Source: Istiophorus platypterus (taxonomy: Eukaryota > Chordata > Actinopteri > Istiophoriformes > Istiophoridae). From it: a stretch of DNA of 64,000 bases. Both the position numbers and the translations under genes were made by a program. Under the pieces are notes generated by a model, which worked only from the letters and a program-made list of their open reading frames with translations, searched no databases and had not been told where the DNA came from. This document shows, piece by piece, positions 1-10,673 of the stretch; position 1 is the first letter of the stretch; every line of letters starts with the position of its first letter. The stretch covers positions 6,811,912 through 6,875,911 of the forward strand of contig CM029119.1 in assembly GCA_016859345.1 (NCBI GenBank), written 5' to 3'.

Positions 1-1121
1 GTTTAATGGGTTTTAATGTAAATTAAGGATGCTATATATATATTAAATATTTTATTTGAAAGGGCATAAAATGCTCACAAAAGGAGGTGAACTAGCTTGG
101 GAAACTTATTCCCCTTTTCAATATTTGGTCAGATTAAGTAACTTGCCTTGTAGCTTTCTATTTGAGTTTCTATGGTCCTGAGGTTGATGTATTGAATATT
201 CGGAATAGCAACCATAAAAGCTTTCACTGTATGAAATCTTTGCTTTCATATTTTTCCTTTGAAGATGTGACTAGTAAAAGATGACTTTAAACAGTTTATT
301 TAATGCAAAAGTTTATTTAAAAAAATTACACATAATTCACAGCTTCAAATTACTTTCTTTGTAGTGTTTGACCATATTTTCATTAGAAAAATTGTTTGAC
401 TCTAACATCTCATATCAAAAAACAGTGCATTGTCAGCTTGGTGAAAGTATGATTAAAAATAAATTTCTAATCACATTCCCCTGAGCTTTGTGTGTTCTCT
501 ATAACAGGTGTTACAGAAACTGTGCAATGTATTCTTCTTGCAGCTACATTTACAGTTTTTTGGCTATCATTAAGTTATTGATCACCAGCAGATAATTAGT
601 TTCAGTGTTAATTGGTTTTCTCTCTGGAACATCTAAAACTAACCCACCTCCATTAACCTCGCTGCTTCTCTTATGGTCCATTTTGTACAGGTCCATACCC
701 TCCAGCAATATTTCACACCACTGTCCATTAAAACAAGACAATATCAGTCTTACACCCTTACAGCTAATTTAATAGTATTTTAACTAACTTTAACTGTAAC
801 AGTACTGAATCTGGTTAAAAAAAAAAACAAAAAAACCCCAAAAAAACCCAAAAAACAACCAAAAAACCCAAAAGACAAAAAACCCCCACTGTTTAGTACA
901 ATACATATGTAAGGCACAGTCCTACATACATATTGTGATCTGAAGGTTCTCAAGATTGCTCTCAGAAAACCAGGTCTATAGAGGCATGTGGTAGACACTT
1001 AATACTCATCCTCTTCATTGTATTTGTGCCACTTCAGCACTTTGGCAGCAGTACTCTGTAGATAGCCTTTTACCTCTGTATGGCTTGACCCTTTCAATTA
1101 CCGTTAGCCTCTGCTATCAGC
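1..1121. other. slc16a6 3' UTR and downstream flank
   Basis: This stretch lies beyond the slc16a6 stop codon, in the direction of its transcription. The part nearest the stop should be 3' UTR. It is AT-rich and contains an A-rich run near 818-885 with scattered C's. Open frames here are low-complexity and have no recognisable protein character. I see no other gene. Confidence 0.6.
295..317 (-). terminator. Candidate poly(A) signals of slc16a6
   Basis: Two AATAAA hexamers read on the minus strand at 317-312 and 300-295, about 0.8 kb beyond the slc16a6 stop. They are the clearest polyadenylation signals downstream of this gene. The call rests on motif and position only. Confidence 0.45.
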
Positions 1122-3907
1122 TCAAGTAAAGCGTATAACCTCCTGGTTATCTCTTGTGCCCCCTGCTTGGTTGTGGTCCAAGTGGACTTCTGCTTCAGAG
1201 CAATCGTGAGGACTGTCAATTTTGTCCAGTTTTTGCTCCCCAGTATGTTGATCTGATTCCTCTTTGTTTTCCCGTGTGTCTTTGGGGTGTTTTGAGTTCC
1301 TCCGCCTACAAAGTAATCCTCTTTTAGCAGGTTTTACCAAACCAAGGAACAGGGCGCTCAGCGCCATGCCGACTGCACAGGAGTAGAAGGCTGATCCATA
1401 GTTATGCGTCACATCCACCAGCACACCTGGGGATAGAGGAGAATTAAGAACAAAACATTAAAGGGGCACTCCAATACTCGGGAGTCAAGCTTGGTTTGCT
1501 CAGAATGAGGGGTTCTCTTGAATTCAACAGATGTATAACATCTCTGACTCTATAGGGAGCTTTTTACATTAGGCAAGGTAAATCTTACCTCCAAGTGGGG
1601 GTCCAGCCAGCCCAGCAAAGCTATGTATGAAAACATAGACACCAGCAGCTGAAGACATTCTTTCTATGCCCACCACATCATCCTCAGCCAGTATGGGGAT
1701 GTGGGTGCATGCTAGTGTCCCCATAAAGAAGCCATACAAAGCGCAGCACACAGCCAGGCCATAGAACTCTGTAACCAAAGTAAATCCCACCAGATCCACA
1801 GTCATTGTAATAACACATGCCAGAAGAACAAGCAGCTTCCTCTCCCTGAACTGCTTACGTGTCAGGATCCATCCAATGGAGAATCGGCCTAAGATTTCAG
1901 CCACGGCCATGGTGGAGAGCATGTAAGTGGCACGGTCCCGCTCCACACCTCGACTTACACTCAGCTCAATGATGTAGAGCTGAGGGGCAAAGAAGCCGAG
2001 TGTGGCAAAAAGCCCAAACAGAGAATAGAAAATGAAGCTGCACTCTCTGAGGATGGAGAAATCTAAAAGTTTTGAATTCTTTGCAGACAGCTCTTCCTCA
2101 TCTTTCATTCCTTGTTTGTATTCCTCTTTGTACTCTTTCTTCTCTTCAGTGTCAAGTTCTCTGGTCTCTGCCTTAGTGTTTTCCACAAATTTCTGCTCCG
2201 TCTCCGACCTTGCTTCTTTGCGCAGTAAAGTCCTCTCATCTGGGCTGCTGTTATCTATGTCATTTAGAGATTGGACATCAGTCTCTCCAGTGTTCACAGA
2301 GTCCCTGGGCGGCTCATTATAAGTACTGCATGCGGTATTTTGTACATCTGAGTTCTTGTGTGTCACAGAATCCTCTGGATTTTTACCCTCCACTTTCTCG
2401 TGTGCGCTGAGGCCTTCCACTTCCTTTGGGTTTGATCTGTCAGTCTCCATCACACTGGATGCTCTGGGTTTTAAAATGATCGGCCGAAGCAGGGCACCAC
2501 AGATGATGATGGTGCTTTGCAGAGCTCCTATCACTGCCATGGTCTGTCGCCAGCCAATACGGTCCCTCAGTGCAGAAAAGGCTAAGATTCAAGAGGAGGT
2601 ATTCAGAGAGTCTTCATCAATCAAACTGCATATGGGGTATTAAGTACAAGGGGTTGGAGACATGACTTGTATATAAGGCTAGCAATGTTCCATATTTCTA
2701 TAATTTTCAACAAATCCCATGAAAAGACTAAAAACAAAAGGGTTGTGTCTTTCTCTCACTAACTGTCTGTAGCTCACAGCTCAAGCCCACCACATCCCAA
2801 TGAAGATGGCAATTGTTAAAAACAGGTCAAAAATGTATAGTATGATTTTGAAATTTGGCTAGATCATTTCCTAGAGCAGTGGGGCACTGTAGTGTTTATC
2901 AAACATGACTCAAATGAAGAAAATTGTTTATTTGTTGTGGACTATTTTCAGCTGCACGCTAGTGATCATTTATGGCATCAGGAGAGTGTATGGGAATAAC
3001 TCAAAGTAAACTACAGAGCCCGCGTTCATGTTAAGGAAGAAATAAGTCACCCAGTAAAATAGTGTGGCTAATTGATGTATAACTGGTGTGTCTTCTCCAA
3101 ATGTCTACAAACAGAAGCTCCTGCACTCACCTGGCGCCAGGGCAAACATGGACAGGGATTCTCCCGTGGAAGCCACAGCTGTGACCAGAGACCGTCGACG
3201 TGTGAAGTACTGGGAAAGGATGGTCACAGTAGGCAGGAAGGTAAAACAGTAGCCAAAACCTGCACAGTGGAAAGTGTGTTATGAAAAACTCTAATTCAGC
3301 TAAACATGTGGCGAAAATCAAATTCAAAGAATAGCATTATGCGATGTTCCAAGAGGGAGACAAAGGACCAAGGGGCAATTTCAGTACCTGCGACTAATCC
3401 ATAGGTGATGTACATTTGATTGATGGAGCAGGCAAAGCTGGTGGCAATGGTACCCGAAGAGATAAGCAATCCTCCAATCATGACGACAAATTGGAACCCA
3501 AAGCGGTTAGTCAACACAGAGGAGAGAGGACCTGAGGACCAGTGGTGAACAAAGTGCTATTTACAGGAGAAAGTGGTGCAGTAATTCTCATATCTCCTTC
3601 GTCATTTCAGTCTATAACTATACTTTTTTTTGTTTTGAGGGGTTGCACCCACTTATAAGCTGTACTCACCATTGAAGGTCATGACAAACACGCAAATAGA
3701 AACAATCCAGGAGACTCGACTGTTGGTTTCTTCAAACTCCTCCATCAGGTCCTGGAGGAAAATGCCAAAGCTCTTGATCGTACCATAAGTAAAAACCTCC
3801 ACCAGGAAGAAGGCGACAGCCACCACCCATCCCCAGCCTCCATCAGGGGCCTCTGGGTACACGTTGGGCCCCAAGAAATGCAGCCACTTGGCTCCACACA
3901 GTACCAT
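1122..3907 (-). CDS. slc16a6: Monocarboxylate transporter 7 (SLC16A6)
   Basis: Coding exons on the minus strand are 3907-3670, 3531-3388, 3259-3131, 2581-1589 and 1426-1122. All introns are GT-AG, every junction keeps frame, and the product is 602 residues. It is a twelve-helix plasma-membrane transporter of the SLC16 family; SLC16A6/MCT7 is linked to ketone-body and related solute export from liver. The family signature DGGWGW is at residues 22-27, and a YFTRRRSL motif in the TM4-5 region matches the second family signature. The block [19 protein letters not shown] is close to human SLC16A6 as I know it. The hydrophilic loop between TM6 and TM7 (about residues 208-341) is rich in Glu and Lys and about 50 residues longer than in human (523 residues in total). 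The start ATG at 3907 lies two bases into an exon preceded by a strong pyrimidine-tract acceptor, and it is the first ATG of that exon. The paralogue (a or b) cannot be decided here. Confidence 0.93.
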
Positions 3908-3909
3908 GA

Positions 3910-4984
3910 CTGCAAAAAAAGACGTGGTAGATTTAGTGACTAGTATAGTGGTCAACAATTTTAGAAAGTAATACAAAAAAATAATTAAAATGTGCATAAT
4001 TTGTATAGATTACTGGATTGAGGACCAAAAATCCCAGTAGCTGTAAATCGTATACGTCATGCATTGTGATTGTTCTCGAAGAGGGTCCTTATAACACGTG
4101 AACACACACTTCACACACTGGAGTGTGGAGTTGGAGTAAAATGATACATTACTCTATTTACAGTTTAACTCTAGTAACACTGTCTATCCCACTTTTTCTT
4201 CTTCTGCATAACATATGCGTACTTAAACATAGCATGGTTTTATTTAAGTATTTTAATAAGACTGAATAAAGGGATGATACACAACCAGCGACCTGTACAC
4301 TGAGGAATTACACATATTAATACTAGTTACATCTGTGAAGCATATTCAAGATCACTATCATTGAGACATGAACTGACAGTAAGTTTCTGTGCAATAATTC
4401 ATTTTTGACTCCAAAACGACAATCTACATTTAAAACATTAATGTTACAAGATCTGACACTGGATTAAAAAATATCCAAGCACTTCAATGGTCAACCTGGC
4501 ACATACAGATTACAGGTTCAAGAAGTTTATTATTTATCATGTAACGTAACAGAAGTTACACTTGACCAGTCAAAACAGAGGTATAAGACTCCATATTTTC
4601 TATGTAAATATATATATGGGTATGTATATTTTAAAAGTGTACGAACAACTTATAATATATGAAGTTATTTTTTACCCAAGAGTTCAGTGCTGAAAGCGTT
4701 TTTTTTTTTCTTCCCTTCTGTTATTTTTCTAACTTTTGAGTGTCCGACAACATAAACGTTTTGAAGAGGTTCAATTCAGACTAAATATTAACACAGTGTT
4801 ATACAATCTTTCGTACCATTTTTTAAAAAAAAATGAAATAGGAAAAAAACAAAAACAAAAACATATTGGCAAAAGTCCGATTTGTCGTGTAGGTTGTTAG
4901 GTTGGAAATCATGGCCTGTTTCAATTTTAACAGGATATTTAAGTTTTTTTTTTTTTAAACTGTACAATCTGTTCGTTCATTTTC

Positions 4985-5018
<34 letters not shown>

Positions 5019-5263
5019 ACCCCCCCCCCACTGGAAGATCATGGAGCCATATGGTCCAACCTCGTGAGGCTGACGCAATGTTCTCCATGCGGCTTGTGTG
5101 CGACCCGACCTCAGTAACTACTCACCGACCCTTCGTGAGTACTTTGTTTCGCCCGTCTGAGCCATTGATTTAACCCAACGCGTGTCGAATACATTATCTT
5201 AATTAAAAAGTAGTGTATCAAGAGCGGAGAATAAAGTAGCTGGCGTTATAGTTGCCGTCTCAC
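3910..5263 (-). other. slc16a6 first intron
   Basis: This is non-coding sequence between the candidate 5' UTR exon and the first coding exon. It is AT-rich with poly-T and poly-A runs near 4700, 4825 and 4950. It holds a (TG)n microsatellite followed by a C9 run near 4986-5029. I see no gene. Confidence 0.5.
4986..5029. repeat. (TG)16 microsatellite plus C9 run
   Basis: A perfect TG dinucleotide run covers 4986-5017 and is followed after GAGA by nine C's. It lies in the slc16a6 first intron near the GC-rich 5' end. Confidence 0.9.
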
Positions 5264-5620
5264 CTGTGTGTGGATAGTTTCGGTGGAGCTCCTCCCTTCT
5301 CGCGACTATTGCTCGTGTAATCCAGCCGGTCTACGCGTCGATTGACGCGCATATTACTCACATTTAAACGATCAAACACGGACATAAGTACAAACCTCTT
5401 GTCTGTTTCAACCTCGTAGTCATGAAAAGCTCCGTCCGTTAAGATGGAGGGCGGGGGGGGGGGGGGTGTCTGGTTTCAGCCAGTGCCCCTCCTCCATTTT
5501 TTATCCAGATCCCAATGGAGCGGTCGGCGATGCGGGGAAAAGTCCTCACAAAGACGCGCGTGTGGAGGAGAAAGACAGAGAGAGATGGATGTTGCTGTTG
5601 ATTCAAAGCGGAAAACGACC
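5264..5620 (-). promoter_or_regulatory. slc16a6 5' non-coding exon and promoter
   Basis: On the minus strand a strong donor (CAG followed by GTGAGA) ends a possible non-coding exon at 5264. The sequence upstream (5270-5620) is enriched in CpG compared with its surroundings and includes a G14 run at 5453-5466. This would be the first exon and promoter for the coding exon at 3907. The transcription start is not determined. The donor is seen directly; its use is inferred. Confidence 0.45.
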
Positions 5621-5773
5621 AAAAACGAATAACCCCCCCTTTTAATCAGATACACACGTACAAATGATTTCGTAACCATTACACAATTTTTTTTTTTTAT
5701 CCTGAAGTTGCAGTTTCTTCATACTGAGAATTTGTGTCATTTTCTGTTAATAAATGGCCGCAATATGTCCGGT

Positions 5774-5791
5774 GTCAGATCTGTCAGATTA
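5774..5791. repeat. Left target-site duplication of the RTE LINE
   Basis: The 18-base sequence GTCAGATCTGTCAGATTA occurs here immediately before the LINE 5' region and again at 9295-9312 immediately after its A/G-rich tail. An exact duplication flanking the element is the hallmark of target-primed reverse transcription. Confidence 0.85.
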
Positions 5792-5973
5792 ATGTAGCCG
5801 CAAGGGGACACAAACCAGTGTCTTATTGTGCCGGTCCCAAGCCCTGATAAATACAGAGGGTTGTGTCAGGAAGGGCATCCGACGTAAAACTTTTGCCAAA
5901 TCAAACATGCGAATCAAATCTATGAATCCCATACCGGATCGGTCGAGGCCCGGGTTAACAACGACCGCCATCG

Positions 5974-8900
5974 GTGCTGTTCACCGCCATAGGTGCTGTT
6001 CGCCTACAGGGCGCCGTTGGAAATTGGACTACTGTTGGTAGAAGAAGGAGAGGAGGAAGGTGTGTTCGTAGGAAGAGAGAGAAGAGGAATGCCAAGAAGC
6101 TAGGACTGAGAGTAGGGACTTTGAATGTTGGAACCATGACAGGAAAGGGTAGAGAGTTAGTTGACATGATGCAGAGGAGGAAGGTAGACATACTGTGTGT
6201 CCAGGAGACCAGGTGGAAAGGCAGCAAGGCTAGAAGTTTCGGAGCAGGGTTCACGTTGTTCTACCATGGTGTAGATAGGAAGAGAAACGGAGTAGGAGTT
6301 ATCTTGAAGGAGGAGCTTGTTAGGAATGTCCTGGAGGTAAAAAGAGTGTCGGATAGAGTGATGAGTCTGAAGCTAGAAATCAAAGGTGTAATGTTCAATG
6401 TGGTTAGTGGGTATGCTCCACAGGTAGGCTGTGAGCTGGAGGAGAAGGAGAAATTCTGGTCGGACCTTGATGAAGCCATACAGAGCATCCCTAGAGATGA
6501 GAGAGTTGTCATTGGTGCAGACTTCAATGGACATGTTGGTGCAGGAAACAGAGGCGATGAGGAAGCAATGAGCAGATTCGGTATCCAGGAGAAGAACGCA
6601 GAAGGACGGATGGTGGTTGATTTTGCAAAAAGGAACCCGCGTGTCCGGCGCAGTCCTTCGCCACCACCAAGGAGGAACAATCGTCCTCATCGCTACCTTG
6701 ACCTGAGTGACTCGGAGAGCTCGGACTCAGACACCGAGCAGTTATACCAAAGTCGAGGCCTGCGAACCCGACAGATTGAGTCCCTGGCAAAGGACATAGA
6801 ACGCTTCGACCCGGACAGCCAAAACGCTAATGTCGATGACTACCTTCGTGAGGTCAACCACTGTCTGACCGACCTACTCAATGCTACGTCACGGGAGAAG
6901 CATAAATTAATATGGAAGACCACAACAAGGAGCGTCCATGCGTTCATGGAGACGTGGGGGGATGCTCTGCTGAGTTCTTTGTCTCCCTTGGTTATTGACA
7001 CGTGGCCTTAGCTGGATTCCAGGTTTGGGTGTGCCTGTAGGCCTTCTTTGTCTTACAGTCTGTTAGTGAGGCACAACAACTACATCTTGTGTAGATGGTG
7101 TAATCTGAAGGAGATCAGTGACTGCAAAGTAGTGGTTGGTGAGAGTGTAGCCAGACAGCATAGAATGCTGGTGTGTAGGATGACCTTGGTGGTGAGGAAG
7201 ACGAAGAGGACAAAGGCAGAGCAGAGGACGAAATGGTGGAAGCTAAAAAAGGAAGAGTGTTGCATGACTTTTAGGAAGAAGTTGTGGCAGGCTCTGGGAG
7301 GTCAGGAGGTGCTTCCAGATGACTGGACAACTACAGCTAAAGTGATCAGGGAGACAGGGAGGAGAGTACTTGGTGTGTCATCTGGAAGGAAACTAGATAA
7401 GGAGACTTGGTGGTGGAATGAGGAGGTGCAGGAGTGTATACAGAAAAAGAGATTAGCTAAGAAGAAGTGGGACACTGAGAGGACTGAAGAGAGTAGACAA
7501 GAGTACAGGGAGATGCAGCGTAAGGTGAAAGTAGAGGTGGCAAAGGCCAAACAAGGGGCTTATGATGACTTGTATGTTAGGTTGGACAGTAAGGAGGGAG
7601 AGACTGATCTATACAGATTGGCAAGGCAGAGAGACAGAGATGGGAAGGATGTGCAGCAGGTTAGGGTGATTAAGGATAGAGATGGAAATGTATTGACAGG
7701 TGCCAGCAGTGTGATGGGAAGATGGAAAGAGTACTTTGAAGAGTTGATGAATGAGGAAAATGAGAGAGAACGAAGAGTAGAAGATGTGGCTGTTGTGGAT
7801 CAGGAAATAGCAAAGATTAGTAAAGATGAAGTGAGGAAGGCACTGAAGAGGATGAAGAGTGGAAAGGCACTTGGTCCTGATGATATACCGGTGGAGGTAT
7901 GGAAGTGTCTAGGAGAGGCAGCAGTAGAGTTTCTGACTGGGTTGTTTAACAGGATCTTAGATAGTGAGAAGATACCTGAGGAATGGAGGAGAAGTGTGCT
8001 GGTGCCCATTTTTAAGAACAAGGGAGATGTGCAGAACTGTGGTAACTACAGAGGAATAAAGCTGATGAGCCATACAATGAAGCTATGGGAAAGAGTGAAG
8101 CTAGACTAAGGGCAAAAGTGAGCATTTGTGAGCAGCAGTATGGCTTCATGCCAAAAAAGAGTACCACAGATGCAGTATTTGCTTTGAGGATGTTGATAGA
8201 GAAGTACAGGGAAGGTCAGAGGGAGCTGCATTGTGTCTTTGTAGATCTGGAGAAAGCGTATGACAGGGTGCCCAGAGAGGAACTGTGGTACTGTATGAAG
8301 AAGTCTGGAGTGACAGAGAAGTATGTTAGAGTGGTGCAGGACATGTATGTGGACTGTAAGACAGTGGTTAGGTGTGCTGTAGGTGTGACAGAGGAGTTCA
8401 AGGTAGAGGTGGGACTGCACCAGGGATCAGCTCTAAGCCCCTTCTTGTTCGCTATGGTGATGGACAGACTGACAGACGAGGTTAGACAGGAATCTCCATG
8501 GACTATGATGTTTGCAGATGACATTGTGATATGTAGTGAGAGCAGGGAACAGGTTAGAGGAGAAGCTTGAGAGGTGGAGATTTGCCCTGGAAAGGAGAGG
8601 AATGAAGGTTAGCCGCAGCAAGACAGAGTAAATGTGTGTGAATGAGAGGGACCCAAGTGGAAGAGTGAGGTTACAGGGAGAAGAGATAAAGAAGGTGGAG
8701 GATTTTAAGTACTTAGGGTCAACAGTCCAGGGCAATGGAGAGTGTGGAAAAGAGGTGAAGAAGCGTGTGCAGGCAGGCTGGAACGGGTGGAGAAAAGTGT
8801 CAGGTGTGATGTGTGATAGAAGAGTTTCAGCTAAAATGAAAGGAAAGGTGTACAAAACTGTGGTGAGATCAGCGATGCTGTTTGGTCTAGAGACAGTGCC

Positions 8901-9267
8901 ACTGAGGAAAAGACAGGAGGCAGAGCTGGAGGTAGCAGAGATGAAGATGTTGAGGTTCTCTCTGGGAGTGACCAGGATGGATAGGATCAGGAATGAGTAC
9001 ATCAGAGGGACAGCACATGTTAGAGGTTTTGGAGATAAAGTCAGAGAGGCCAGACTGAGATGGTTTGGACATGTCCTGAGAAGAGATAGTGAACATATTG
9101 GTAGAAGGATACTGAGTTTTGAACTGCCAGGCAGGAGGCCTAGAGGAAGACCAAAGAGGAGGTTTATGGATGCAGTGAAAGTGGACATGAAGGTAGTTGG
9201 TGTGAGAGAAGAGGATGCAGAAGACAGGGTTAGATGGAGGACACTGATTCGCTGTGGCGACCCCTAA
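5974..9267 (+). pseudogene. Broken RTE ORF: endonuclease plus reverse transcriptase
   Basis: This is the degenerate single ORF of the LINE. The endonuclease begins in the frame opened at 5974 (GTLNVGTMTG near 6115, then VQETRWKG near 6200, a typical EEP-nuclease start). The frame runs into a foreign segment at about 6638 and stops at 7009-7011. RTE-like protein resumes at about 7080 (YILCRWCNLKEISDCK). A frame change occurs near 8100, where the frame stops at 8107-8109. A second frame change occurs near 8556 and a TAA nonsense codon lies at about 8628-8630. The reverse transcriptase retains GLHQGSALSPFLFA and FADD. The C-terminal block (RLRWFGHVLRRDSEHIGRRI) continues to a stop at 9265-9267. 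It is not a host gene. Confidence 0.88.
6638..7078 (+). mobile_element. Gag-like segment replacing part of the LINE endonuclease
   Basis: At about 6638 the sequence leaves RTE homology and at about 7078 it returns, with only a few tens of RTE residues missing. The intervening 440 bases are open in the endonuclease frame to 7011. They encode an Arg/Pro/Ser-rich stretch, an acidic Ser/Asp run (LSDSESSDSDTEQ), and then a charged helical block (ESLAKDIERFDPDSQNANVD, followed by a conserved-looking REK-x-KLIWKTT). I recognise this style from gag-like proteins of fish LTR retrotransposons; I do not name a family. No duplicated flank was seen at the two junctions. Confidence 0.55.
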
Positions 9268-9294
9268 AGGGAAAAGCCGAAAGAAAAAGAAGAA

Positions 9295-9312
9295 GTCAGA
9301 TCTGTCAGATTA
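9295..9312. repeat. Right target-site duplication of the RTE LINE
   Basis: This exact copy of the 18-base sequence at 5774-5791 follows the A/G-rich 3' tail of the LINE. The bases outside the two copies differ (T before the left copy, A before the right), so the duplication is 18 bp long. Confidence 0.85.
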
Positions 9313-9399
9313 TTTCAGTTTGACAAACCACATTATTCAGTGTCTGTTGTTGTTACAATATGTTTTGTGTTTTCTCCATTTAAGTAGACTAATCCAAAA

Positions 9400-9740
9400 T
9401 ACAGAGGGTGACGATTAAAAGAACAAACCGGGAAAATGAGCAGAAAAACAGGATGTCGATGCCCCAGTCCATAGGATGCAAGGGTTCCCTGAACGGTTCG
9501 ATAGGTGAGAAAATGACGGGAATCATATGCTGTGGCCTTCGCAGTCACTGGGTCTCAACTCAGTTGAACATCTGCCGGAGATTTAGACAGCGCTCTCCAC
9601 CACCGTCATCAAAACACCAAATGAGGGAAAATCTTTTGCAAGAATGGTGTCCGACCGTCCAGTAGGGATCCAGAGACTTGTAGAATCAATGCCAGGGCGC
9701 AATGGGTGACTTTAGGGTTCTGGTGACTTTTGGTGGCCCA
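9400..9740 (+). mobile_element. Tc1/mariner-like transposase relic
   Basis: A degenerate frame around 9500-9665 reads as the C-terminal part of a Tc1-like transposase: a decayed SP-DLNPIE-LW region, then RQRSPPPSSKH, then an EWC block. In another frame, LVESMP follows at about 9673-9695. I know this order from fish Tc1 elements. No terminal inverted repeats were resolved, and the copy is clearly dead. Confidence 0.5.
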
Positions 9741-10673
9741 AAAACTTTACTAATACCCCTTATGCCCCCCACCCCAAATGTTCTGCCACGGCCTGACTGG
9801 CAAAATGACAGTAACCTATCTAGAGTGACCATTGACTCAGATGAATTCTATGATTGCACCAGTTATTTGTTATTTTTTTGTGCTGATTAGTTAGATCAAT
9901 ATTTAGGCTTGATGAAATTGGTGGTTGGGAATCTGAAACAATGTTTCTTATTTACAAGGCATTTAAGAAATTTGGTTCACTACAAAAAGGTTTCAAACTG
10001 ATTTTCATAAGATGTATTTTGAGCTGTGGGCCACTTTATTCTGTTTGGGGTTGGTTTGTGAAGAACTCCAGAAACCTTCACTACAGCCACACTTCTGGCT
10101 CTGGTATGGTTTAGCAAACACAATGAAATATAAATTATGTTTTGCCATTACTAAAATGTGGATTTCACTCTGCACCTCTACAGATTCATCTCATTAGACA
10201 TAGGGTAGAAGTATGCAGCACCTTTCCAGTTAACGTATGCTGTATAGCCTTATCTGTGATAAGTAGTTGTAGTTAGTTGTGTTTTTCATAGCCTAAAAAG
10301 GATAGACGATGTACTTCATTCTACAGAAAAATGTTTTGTGGGCAAATAATTTCACTGCTGGGCTAACAAATGAATAATTTCCCTCATTGTTTCCTTATGT
10401 GTATATTTCAAGTAGAGCTAGTTTGTGAGGTAAATAGCTACAGAGCACTGTTTAACATTACGTGGACCTTCCATGGCACCTTGAATCTACTTTGAATCCC
10501 TTTAAATATTCAAAGTTAGTTGAGAAGTCAAATGACAAGTTCCAAAGATGCTAGTCTATTACAATTTGACTAGATTTATCATGTATTTTTTGTTTATAGT
10601 CATTTTTATAGTATGCTACGCTAACTGTGGTTTAAATGAAACCTGTGTTCTGCTTGTCAGGTTTTGACCCAAA
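9741..10673. other. arsg upstream region
   Basis: This is AT-rich sequence between the Tc1 relic and the arsg start codon, presumably holding the arsg promoter and 5' UTR. I see no CpG-rich core and no clear TATA element. TTGTCAG at 10656-10662 could be a 3' splice site shortly before the ATG, in which case a 5' non-coding exon lies further upstream. Confidence 0.4.

Larger units (their letters stand above)
5792..9294 (+). mobile_element. Non-LTR retrotransposon, RTE (BovB/CFDP2-like) clade
   Basis: A near-full-length RTE-type LINE of about 3.5 kb lies between slc16a6 and arsg. It has a 5' region carrying the familiar fish-RTE phrase around 5868-5890 (GTGTCAGGAAGGGCATCCG). Next come an apurinic endonuclease domain, a reverse transcriptase with the FADD catalytic box near 8513-8524, and the C-terminal stretch found in proteins often mis-annotated as craniofacial development protein 2-like. 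The A/G-rich 3' tail is at about 9278-9294. It is bounded by an exact 18-bp target-site duplication. The reading frame is broken in several places and a foreign segment replaces part of the endonuclease (6638-7078), so this copy cannot encode a working enzyme. Confidence 0.9.

Noticed and set aside
780..998. Phe/Gly-rich ORF downstream of slc16a6
   Set aside because: It is a translation of an A/C-rich simple run in the 3' flank and has no family features.
5974..9267. Host gene for craniofacial development protein 2
   Set aside because: The protein match is the RTE endonuclease/reverse transcriptase that is often mislabelled this way. The locus is a LINE with a target-site duplication and broken frames.
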